The notes below the pieces were generated by a model. That model worked only from the letters and a program-made list of their open reading frames with translations. It searched no databases and was not told the origin of the DNA. This document shows, piece by piece, positions 25,699 through 32,300 of a DNA stretch of 64,000 nucleotides (position 1 is the stretch's first letter; the number at the start of each line of letters is the position of its first letter). Source of the stretch: Ralstonia thomasii (lineage in GTDB: Bacteria; Pseudomonadota; Gammaproteobacteria; Burkholderiales; Burkholderiaceae); NCBI RefSeq assembly GCF_958405895.1, contig NZ_CATZAR010000018.1; one strand, written 5' to 3'. The position numbers and the translations under genes were made by a program.

Positions 25699-26685
25699 CT
25701 AGGAATTCTTGGCCGCGCTCTTGGGCGCAGGCAGGGCGGACTGCACCGGCAGCGGACGCGTTGCCGCCTCAGCCGTGGCCGTCGTGCAGTTGGCGCCTTC
25801 GAGCGCCTCGTCGAGCGTCAGGACCTTCTCCCCTTCGCCCATCTTGTCCATGTATTTGTGCAGGATGCTGTGATACAGCGACGGGTCGACCGATGCATAC
25901 GCCGCCGGCGGCACCTTCTCGCTCGGCTTGGACAGCTCGGCGTAGCCTTCCTTGGTCAGGTTCTGCGACGAGGCGCGAACCTGCTTGACCCAGGCGTCGA
26001 ACTCTTCGTTCGTCATGGCCGTGGCCTTGAACTTCATGCCTGTGAAGCCCGAGCCGCTGTAGTTCGACGACATGCCGTCAAACACGCCGGTCTCGTTGGC
26101 GATCAGGTGCAGCTTGGTCTGCATGCCCGCCATGGCGTACACCTGGCTGCCCAGTTGCGGGATGAAGAACGCGTTCATCACCGTGTCGGACGTGATCTTG
26201 AAGTTGATCGGGGTGTTGGCCGGGAATGCGAGCTGGTTGACCGTCGCGATCTTCAGTTCCGGATAGATGAACAGCCACTTCCAGTCGAGCGAGACAGCCT
26301 CGACCGTGATGGGCTTCACATCCGATTCGATCGGCTTGTACGGATCGAGCGCGTGCGTGGACTTATAGGTGATCACGCCCAACACGATGATGATCAGGCA
26401 CGGGATCAGCCACACCACGGCCTCGATGGCGTTGGAGTGCGACCAGTCGGGCTCGTAGCGAGCCTTGGTGTTGGACGCGCGGTACTTCCACGCAAACACC
26501 AGCGTCAGCACGATCACGGGAATGACGACCAGCAGCATCAGGCCGGTCGCCACCAGGATCAGCGTCTTTTCTTCAGCCGCAATCATCCCCTTCGGGTCCA
26601 GGACCGTCAGGTTGCAGCCCGCAAGCAGGAGCGGGAGGCTTGCGGCGAAGAGCCGCTTCATATGTGGAACGAGTGTGTTCTTCAT
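25699..26685 (-). CDS. cyoA: cytochrome bo3 quinol oxidase subunit II
   Basis: A 328-residue lipoprotein subunit. Lipobox LLLAGC has its Cys at residue 24, two transmembrane helices lie near 40-65 and 85-110, and a periplasmic cupredoxin domain follows that lacks the CuA ligands, as expected for a quinol oxidase. Family phrases include LDPKGMIAAEEKTLI and SLDWKWLFIYPE. A second ATG at 26661 (MKRLF) is possible. It is first in cyoABCD; the promoter must lie in the 630-bp region upstream. Confidence 0.96.
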   Translation of the reverse strand: MKNTLVPHMKRLFAASLPLLLAGCNLTVLDPKGMIAAEEKTLILVATGLMLLVVIPVIVLTLVFAWKYRASNTKARYEPDWSHSNAIEAVVWLIPCLIIIVLGVITYKSTHALDPYKPIESDVKPITVEAVSLDWKWLFIYPELKIATVNQLAFPANTPINFKITSDTVMNAFFIPQLGSQVYAMAGMQTKLHLIANETGVFDGMSSNYSGSGFTGMKFKATAMTNEEFDAWVKQVRASSQNLTKEGYAELSKPSEKVPPAAYASVDPSLYHSILHKYMDKMGEGEKVLTLDEALEGANCTTATAEAATRPLPVQSALPAPKSAAKNS

Positions 26686-27250
26686 GTCTTACACAATTGC
26701 GCCGGCGATGCGCACCAACATCACGGGAGCCCAGCAGCCCAGACAGCGGCCACAAGGGGAAAAACGCGGGAAATGAGAGAAGACCGAACTACCGGCGCCC
26801 CGAATACAGCTGAGGTGCGGCAGCGGATCTTCGATCACATCAGGCGCCGGTCAGGGAGAAGCTGAACCCAACGCCCTCAGTTGGCGAGGTGGGCTTCGCT
26901 CATGCAGGGCATGGGCGAGGTCGAACTTCGCCGCGTCGCACAAAGCGGCGGACGACAGATCGGGGGCGTGAAAGGTCGGAGCAGGCACTGCGTCATGCGC
27001 CCGTTGGGGGAGCGCGGTTGGAAGTGGAATGCGGGCGCGATCTTACCGCCAGACGGCGCTTTGGATCGCGCTATCCGCTCAGGCAAATAGAAAACGACGT
27101 CGATTGACAAGTGATTTCCTAACCGCAGGGCTAGGGTTTACGTGGCTTTGCGGGTAAGCCAATCGAAAGTGCCTGTTGTTGCACTGCGACAATCAGCCAC
27201 AGTGGCGCGCAGCCGACGTTGTCACCAAATGTGCGCCCGAAGGTTGAGCT

Positions 27251-27269
27251 GATAATAAGAACAATTCTC
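27251..27269. promoter_or_regulatory. Fur-box-like sequence
   Basis: GATAATAAGAACAATTCTC matches 14 of the 19 positions of the classical Fur consensus by hand alignment. It lies 50 bp beyond the NRAMP stop and over 550 bp upstream of cyoA, so its target is unclear. Confidence 0.35.
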
Positions 27270-27277
27270 ATCTTGGA

Positions 27278-27297
27278 GAGGCCGCCGAAGCGGCCTC
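27278..27297. terminator. GC-rich hairpin downstream of the NRAMP gene
   Basis: The arms GAGGCCGC and GCGGCCTC flank a CGAA tetraloop. It sits 22 bp after the NRAMP stop on the minus strand. No T-run follows on that strand, so it may act as a weak terminator or an RNA-stabilising 3' hairpin. Confidence 0.4.
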
Positions 27298-27318
27298 CCT
27301 GCGCTTTTCCCTACGGCC

Positions 27319-28962
27319 TCATTGGGCGAGCAACCCGGCAATCCGTACCAGCACCAGCCCCGCAGCCACCACGAGGTAGCCGCGCAGCACAAACATCCAC
27401 GTGCGCTTGAGCGGCGTCCAACGGGCAGGCGTGAGCTGCTCGAGCGGCGGCATCGTCCAGTGATTGCGATCCAGCACGCTCACACGCTGTGGATGGTGCG
27501 GCCGGTGCCTGCGTCGCTCGATGCGCCATAGCACCAGCGACATGACCACGGCGATGAGCGAACCGCCGATCAGGATGGCGCCGATCTCGAATTCTCCGAT
27601 CCCCGGAAACAACACAGCCGCCGTCAGGATGACGGAGAGCATCACCAGCACCGCCACCACACCGCCGGTGAAGAGGTTCATCGCGCGGCCGTTCGTCCAC
27701 GGGCCCAGCACGGCCTTGTCGTTGCACAAAAGCAGCAGGAACACTGTCGCGCTTGGCAGCAGCACGCCGGCCAGCGATTGCACTGCATTGGTCAACAAAC
27801 CGAGCGGCACGCCGGGCGTCAGCACCAATCCTGCGGCCAGCAAGGTCAGCCCGAAGTAGATCGCGTAGAAGCCCTTGGCTTCCGTCGGCTTGCGATGCAG
27901 CGAGTGCCGCACGGCAAACACGTCGCCGATCGCATACGCGGTCGACAACGACACCGCACAGGCGCCGATGATGCTGGCATCCAGCAGCGCAATCGCAAAC
28001 AGGACACCGGCCCAGCGGCCCGAGTGGCGCTCCAGACCGTGCGCCGTGCCGAGCGCATCGGTGTAGTTGCCGAACTCTGGCGAACCGTGAAAGGCCTGGG
28101 CGCTGAAGGCGATCATCGCCACCGCGCCGGCAATCACGAGGACGATGCCCAGCCACAGATCCGCGCGTTCATAGCGGATGAAACGGGCGGTGATGCGCTT
28201 GTCGATCACGTAGCTCTGTTGGAAGAACAATTGCCACGGCGCCACGGTCGTCCCGACGATGGCGATGATCAGCAGCATGACCTCCGCTAGCGGTGCGCCG
28301 GCCGGTAGCGCGGGCACAAAGAAGTCGCGTGCCACCTGCCCAATTGGCGGATGGACCATCACGAACACGGGAATGAGCGTGAGACTGCCGGCCACCAGCG
28401 CCAGCGCAAAGCGCTCGAAGCGGCGGAAGTCGCCGGTGGAGGCAGCCAGCATCACCAGCGCCGCCGCCGCACACACGCCCCAGTGTCTAGGGATGCCGAG
28501 GTACTCCAGCGCCAGGCTGATACCGATGAACTCTGTCACGAGCGTCAGCGCGTTCACCAGAAACAGATCGATGACAGAGAAGCTGCCCCAGAACCTGCCG
28601 AAGCGGGCAAAGATCAACCGCGCATGGCCAACGCGCGTGACGGCGCCCAGGCGCAGCACCATCTCCTGGTTCACGTACAGCACGGGGATGAGCAACAACA
28701 GCGTCCACAACAGCGTGGTGCCGTAGTTCTGCCCGGCTTGCGTGTACGTGCCGAAGGCGCCGGCGTCGTTGTCGCCGACCATCACGATCAGGCCGGGCCC
28801 GAGGATGGCGAGCAGCGTCCGCAGACGCGCGCGCCAGCTGTTACGAGCGCCCGTATCGTGATGCGCGATGGTGCCGAGCGCGCCGCGGATGTCGCCCACA
28901 TGAGCGTCGTCGAGTGCGGCATGACGTGGCGGTGCGTCGATGCCCGAAGCGAATTGGGTCAT
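27319..28962 (-). CDS. atypical NRAMP-family divalent metal transporter
   Basis: A 547-residue inner-membrane protein with the NRAMP/SLC11 fold, 11 or 12 helices after a 45-residue hydrophilic N-terminus, and a long C-terminal tail. The two metal-binding motifs differ from MntH: the TM1 motif DPGN reads GDNDAG (residues 63-68), and the TM6 MPH motif reads APW (241-243). Loss of the TM6 Met is a mark of NRAMP-related transporters that move Mg2+ rather than Mn2+ or Fe2+. The substrate here is therefore uncertain. AAAGGAGG gives a strong ribosome site. A small protein gene, a leader peptide and an OprB-type porin lie upstream in the same direction. Confidence 0.85.
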   Translation of the reverse strand: MTQFASGIDAPPRHAALDDAHVGDIRGALGTIAHHDTGARNSWRARLRTLLAILGPGLIVMVGDNDAGAFGTYTQAGQNYGTTLLWTLLLLIPVLYVNQEMVLRLGAVTRVGHARLIFARFGRFWGSFSVIDLFLVNALTLVTEFIGISLALEYLGIPRHWGVCAAAALVMLAASTGDFRRFERFALALVAGSLTLIPVFVMVHPPIGQVARDFFVPALPAGAPLAEVMLLIIAIVGTTVAPWQLFFQQSYVIDKRITARFIRYERADLWLGIVLVIAGAVAMIAFSAQAFHGSPEFGNYTDALGTAHGLERHSGRWAGVLFAIALLDASIIGACAVSLSTAYAIGDVFAVRHSLHRKPTEAKGFYAIYFGLTLLAAGLVLTPGVPLGLLTNAVQSLAGVLLPSATVFLLLLCNDKAVLGPWTNGRAMNLFTGGVVAVLVMLSVILTAAVLFPGIGEFEIGAILIGGSLIAVVMSLVLWRIERRRHRPHHPQRVSVLDRNHWTMPPLEQLTPARWTPLKRTWMFVLRGYLVVAAGLVLVRIAGLLAQ

Positions 28963-28990
28963 GTCGACCTCCTTTTTTTGTGTTGTTGGA

Positions 28991-29197
28991 TTACCAGTAC
29001 GTGCGCGACAGGCGCACAGCCGCCGCCGCGTAACCGTGGTTGGAAAGCGGCTGACCGCCGTCGCCTGCCCGGCGGTTGGAGGTCACGGGCACGGCGTCGG
29101 CGCGCGCAGGTGCAGCAACGCGCGGCTGCACGAACACCGAGCTGAACGGCAGTGCGATCGTCGAGAAACGACGGGCGGGAATATTGAATTTGCGCAT
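28991..29197 (-). CDS. small hypothetical protein ahead of NRAMP gene
   Basis: A 68-residue protein starting at ATG 29197, with GAGGAG 7-8 bases upstream. The first 20 residues are basic and moderately hydrophobic (MRKFNIPARRFSTIALPFSS), and the rest is Ala/Arg-rich without recognised motifs. The frame is open further upstream, but that start has no ribosome site. The 28-bp gap to the NRAMP gene suggests one operon. It could be a small exported or membrane-associated partner, but that is a guess. Confidence 0.5.
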   Translation of the reverse strand: MRKFNIPARRFSTIALPFSSVFVQPRVAAPARADAVPVTSNRRAGDGGQPLSNHGYAAAAVRLSRTYW

Positions 29198-29429
29198 GAC
29201 ACACTCCTCGCCGCGTGCGCATACGCGCGGCACGCAGCAATCTCCGCACGCGTTGTACACACACGCGGCGGCATGGTCGAAACGATCAAGGAGCGATGCA
29301 GATACCGCTGCCTTGCCTGGGCGGCAAGTCAGCAGCAGGGGAAAACCGTGCGGCGGACTCGCCTAGTGGGATACCGATGTAAATGTCGGGTAAGGTCGAC
29401 TCGGACTGTCCATATGGGTCCTCCTACGG
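29198..29429 (-). promoter_or_regulatory. structured leader between porin and NRAMP unit
   Basis: This 232-nt stretch after the porin stop holds a 16-codon open frame with an excellent ribosome site (29363-29413) and, after it, a hairpin with arms CTTGCC and GGCAAG (plus positions 29312-29317 and 29323-29328), extended by flanking GCTGC/GCAGC pairing. The layout resembles translation-controlled leaders of metal-transport genes. I could not fit it to the M-box or yybP-ykoY consensus. Confidence 0.4.
29363..29413 (-). CDS. 16-residue proline-containing leader peptide (candidate)
   Basis: The frame encodes MDSPSRPYPTFTSVSH and ends with TAG. AGGAGG lies exactly 6 nt before the ATG, the strongest ribosome site in this part of the window. 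Three prolines lie within the first nine residues. Peptides such as MgtL, which control Mg2+ transporters in enterics, use early proline codons to sense Mg2+ or proline. The frame lies 16 bp after the porin stop and upstream of the NRAMP unit. Chance occurrence cannot be excluded. Confidence 0.4.
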   Translation of the reverse strand: MDSPSRPYPTFTSVSH

Positions 29430-30878
29430 TTAGAACTCGGCGTGGACGCGCAGGCCGAAGAACTTGGCAGGCCCGCGGTCCCGGTTGTAGCCGGGGTTCT
29501 GGATTAACTGAAAATCGGGGCTGAGCATGATGCCCTTGACCGGTTGAAAGCTGTAAAACACTTCGAGTATGCGTTCGTGGCCGTAGTTCAAGGCGCTATC
29601 GCCCAGGAACGCGCCGTTGCCGCCTGCGGCCAAATAGGCGCGATGGTCCGGGCCCAGCATGTTGAGCGAAAAGGCCGCCCCCAGCACATCGTCCGGACGC
29701 CCCCACGACGCGCCCTTGAGCAAGCCGCCAAACGACACGTTGCGCCCCGCTTCCGTAAAAGCATAGGTCTCGGTCTTATCATCCGACCAGTTCAATCGGG
29801 TGAAGAGGCCCAAGTTTTCACCCACCTTTTGCTCGAAGGACAAACCCACGCCGACCTTGGCGTGCTCACGCCGAACCAGACTCAAATCGGGCTGGCCCGC
29901 AGTGGCTTGACCGAGCGCAATGGCATCGTCAAAGCGGCCCATGCGTGCGAAGTTTCGCCATCCGAGTAGGCGCACTTTGCCCTCCTGGCCGAACAGCGTG
30001 AAGCTCTTCTCCAGTTCGAGCATGTCGCCGTAGTGCTTGAGAAAACGGGTGTCGAGCGGCAAGCCGTTGGACTCCACCGGCTGCAGGAAGCGGCCCGCGC
30101 GCACGGCCCAGCCGAACTCGCTATCGGTGTACTCCAGCGCAATCCCCCAGCTGTAGCCGCGCGCATCCGCAGCATAGTCGAACGACGGATGCGTCATGAA
30201 CGACCAGTTTAGGAACTGCGTGCGCGGATCGTGCGCGTACTCCACCGCATCGAACACGTCGAGCACGGGCAAATTGCCCACGGTGAGTACCACGCGACGC
30301 TTGTCCACAACGTCGGCGAACTGGTTGAAGTCGGCATCGACCTTTTCGGTGTCGCCGCCCAGACCCCAGGTCTGGCGCAGGAACACGCGAGCGCGATAGA
30401 GCGTCGGGTCGGTGCCCGTGACCTTGGCCAGTTCCCCGTTGGTTGGGCCGCCCAGCCCGTGCAGATCGGAGAATGCCTTGCCCATCACGACTTCTGGGTT
30501 GAAGTGGAACTCGGCGCCCCTCCACAACCGCATGCCGAGATCGAGCGTGGTGCTGAAGGAGTAACTGGTCGCCCGGTCCGCCGTCAGGCTGTTGTCACCG
30601 CTATACGGCGACTTGAACGCAGGTTTGGCCTGCCAGACCCAGGTGGATTGACCGTGAAAACCAAAGCGATCGCCGAACTCGCCTCCGGCAATGAGCGGCG
30701 TCGCGGCAGCCGGCACCGATGCAAGCGCCTCTGCAGCATCGGCAGCCTGGGCAGAAACCCATAGCAGCACCATGGCAGCAAAAATGGGCGGACGGCAGCC
30801 CGCAGCAGCGGCGCGCACCAGCGAGATAAGTGCGCGTACTGCCTTCCGGACGGATTTGACGATGGAAGCAAACAGCAT
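29430..30878 (-). CDS. OprB-type carbohydrate-selective porin
   Basis: A 482-residue outer-membrane porin. ATG 30878 with GAGGGGGG upstream is chosen over the open frame to 31025. A long signal peptide is cleaved near AQAADAAEA (about residue 49). The mature protein is rich in alternating beta strands, contains the family phrases FHGQSTWVWQAKPAF and LTVGNLPVLDVFD, and ends in Phe (HAEF), the outer-membrane insertion signal. The gene precedes the leader peptide and the NRAMP gene in the same direction, so porin and inner-membrane transporter may supply the same ion or solute. Confidence 0.85.
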   Translation of the reverse strand: MLFASIVKSVRKAVRALISLVRAAAAGCRPPIFAAMVLLWVSAQAADAAEALASVPAAATPLIAGGEFGDRFGFHGQSTWVWQAKPAFKSPYSGDNSLTADRATSYSFSTTLDLGMRLWRGAEFHFNPEVVMGKAFSDLHGLGGPTNGELAKVTGTDPTLYRARVFLRQTWGLGGDTEKVDADFNQFADVVDKRRVVLTVGNLPVLDVFDAVEYAHDPRTQFLNWSFMTHPSFDYAADARGYSWGIALEYTDSEFGWAVRAGRFLQPVESNGLPLDTRFLKHYGDMLELEKSFTLFGQEGKVRLLGWRNFARMGRFDDAIALGQATAGQPDLSLVRREHAKVGVGLSFEQKVGENLGLFTRLNWSDDKTETYAFTEAGRNVSFGGLLKGASWGRPDDVLGAAFSLNMLGPDHRAYLAAGGNGAFLGDSALNYGHERILEVFYSFQPVKGIMLSPDFQLIQNPGYNRDRGPAKFFGLRVHAEF

Positions 30879-31351
30879 GAGGCCCCCCTCGTTCGCTTCT
30901 GTGACGAACGTAGGCAACGACCGGACACGGACCTCCCAATGCGACGCGCACGCAAATGCGCGGCTACATGGCCGTACCGGCGAACAACAATCGAATTCAG
31001 GAAGAGACTTGCGCAGAGAACCCACGCAAGAGCCACCGCCCGCCGTGCAATACGGCTAGGCAGCGGGAAGGCGCGAAGACGTTGCGCCGAGACTGTCTAG
31101 CCGTTCAAGGTGCGATCGAAGATCGACTAGAACAACTGTCCATGGAGATGGTCTCCGTAACTGTGACGGGGCGCAGAGTAACAAAGTCTCGTTGACTGCG
31201 GCAAGCGTTTTCTTGGGGCGCGCGCGAAGCCATTGCGCAGCGGCAACACTCCGGACGCAAGGCGCCTCGCAAGCCGGTATCGGTACACTGCCGTCACGCT
31301 TGAGCGCGTCACTTGGGCGCGCTCTCCACAACGACATCAGACGGACCTTGT
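30879..31351. other. intergenic region between divergent porin and I78 genes
   Basis: This 473-bp spacer holds the promoters of the leftward porin and the rightward lipoprotein. Reading frames here lack family resemblance and ribosome sites. I see no hairpin or repeat of note. Confidence 0.4.
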
Positions 31352-31681
31352 ATGACGCGCTTGGCAACGCTAATCACCACGATTGCGGCAATCGCCGGTA
31401 TGGCCGGCTGCTCGACGGCCGGATTAGAACAAGCCGGGAAGGCGGGCGAATCCAAGATGATCGAACACACCCCACCCGCCACCACGTGCAAGGCGGCCGC
31501 CGCTCCCGACGACGCCCTGATCGGCAAATCCGAACAGGACGCCACAGCCCTGCTCAACGGTTGCCTCTGGCGCGTCAGCGAGCGCGATGGCAAGGCCCTG
31601 CCCGGCACCATGGATTACCGCGAAGAACGCCGCAACCTGGGCATCCAGGGCGGCAAGGTCGTCTGGGTGCGGCGCGGTTGA
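31352..31681 (+). CDS. peptidase inhibitor I78-like lipoprotein
   Basis: A 109-residue protein starting at ATG 31352 (a TTG 13 codons earlier is in frame). The signal sequence ends with lipobox MAGC. The mature C-terminal half carries the phrase RVSERDGKALPGTMDYREERRN, then GGKVVWVRRG. This matches the inhibitor I78 pattern (RV...TMDYR.dRLN...G.I..V..G), a family that inhibits subtilisin-like proteases. It is the last chromosomal gene before the island boundary. Confidence 0.75.
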   Translation: MTRLATLITTIAAIAGMAGCSTAGLEQAGKAGESKMIEHTPPATTCKAAAAPDDALIGKSEQDATALLNGCLWRVSERDGKALPGTMDYREERRNLGIQGGKVVWVRRG

Positions 31682-31860
31682 GCGTTGCGAGGCTGAATCG
31701 CGGGCGATCGGGACTCGGTAGCACTCGGCAGAATCCACGCCGATCGCGAAACGGTGACCGTGAAGGAACGCATGCGTGCGCGAGCATGGATACCAAGCGC
31801 CGCTGGGCGTGCATCTTGGAGAAGAAACGCACGCGTAGCAGCCTGAACGCGCTCGCCAAA

Positions 31861-31889
31861 AGAAAACGGCCTCCGCGAGGGAGGCCGTT
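31861..31889 (-). terminator. leftward rho-independent terminator at island boundary
   Basis: The arms AACGGCCTCC and GGAGGCCGTT flank a short GCGAG loop. On the minus strand they are followed by TTCTTTT. No complete gene ends here from the right, which suggests it is the native terminator of a tRNA gene interrupted by the island. Confidence 0.8.
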
Positions 31890-31899
31890 CTCGTGATGC

Positions 31900-31930
31900 T
31901 GGTGCGGCTGCAGGAACGGAATTCATCCTG
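31900..31930 (-). other. possible tRNA 3'-end remnant / attachment site
   Basis: On the minus strand the sequence TTCCTGCAGCCGCACCA reads like a T-stem 3' strand, an acceptor strand CAGCCGC, a discriminator A and the CCA end of a tRNA gene. The T-loop and everything 5' of it do not fit a tRNA, and a terminator follows directly. This is the expected look of the junction left when an element integrates into a tRNA 3' end. The intact copy would be at the other end of the island, outside the window. Only about 17 nt support this. Confidence 0.4.
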
Positions 31931-31976
31931 CATATCCTTGATACACAAAGATCTTCAGAATAACCCGACCCTTACA

Positions 31977-31997
31977 TGCCCCCAAATGTGCCCCCAA
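31977..31997. repeat. TGCCCCCAA direct repeats, possible integrase arm sites
   Basis: Two perfect copies of TGCCCCCAA at 31977-31985 and 31989-31997, starts 12 bp apart. Short G/C-run repeats of this kind near an att site are typical tyrosine integrase arm-binding sites. Confidence 0.4.
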
Positions 31998-32300
31998 TTC
32001 TCGGGAACACTTTGGTTCGATTGCCCACCCGACGTCAACTGTCCAATGGAACCGGCAGCACCGTCAGATTGCTGGACGATATTGTAGCGTGTTGGACCAC
32101 GCTGGACGGGCGAGCTCGTACACGCGCGCGAGTGGCGCTCGCCTTGATGGTAAGACAGGGGGTCGCATCGTTTCGCTGTCGTCGGCGACGATCCGCGTCT
32201 TCGAGGAAAGGCCCAAGGCAAGAAATGATCGCTCTCCTATATCGCGCTGAGCTACACGTAGACCAACGGCCTCTGTGACGAATCACTAAGCGATAAAGGC

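Larger units (their letters stand above)
26686..27318. other. 633-bp intergenic region upstream of cyoA
   Basis: This space lies between the cyoA start and the 3' end of the leftward NRAMP gene. It must hold the cyo promoter. I found no reading frame with a family resemblance or a convincing ribosome site. The visible structures are a Fur-box-like sequence at 27251-27269 and a hairpin at 27278-27297. Confidence 0.5.
31682..32300. other. 619-bp gene-free boundary region
   Basis: Between the I78 lipoprotein and the first island gene there is no credible coding sequence. The region holds a leftward terminator (31861-31889), a tRNA 3'-end-like sequence (31900-31919) and a pair of 9-bp direct repeats (31977-31997). 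It is interpreted as the left junction of the genomic island. Confidence 0.5.

Noticed and set aside
24688..26865. 725-residue open frame on the plus strand
   Set aside because: Antisense to cyoB and cyoA, His/Arg/Gln-rich without any domain pattern.
29198..29413. M-box or yybP-ykoY riboswitch upstream of the NRAMP gene
   Set aside because: A short string resembling part of the M-box (TAGGCGAG) is present, but the remaining conserved elements could not be found, so only a leader-peptide hypothesis is kept.
31900..31990. Complete tRNA gene on the minus strand
   Set aside because: Only the last 17 nt fit. The T-loop is not canonical and no anticodon arm or D arm can be drawn.
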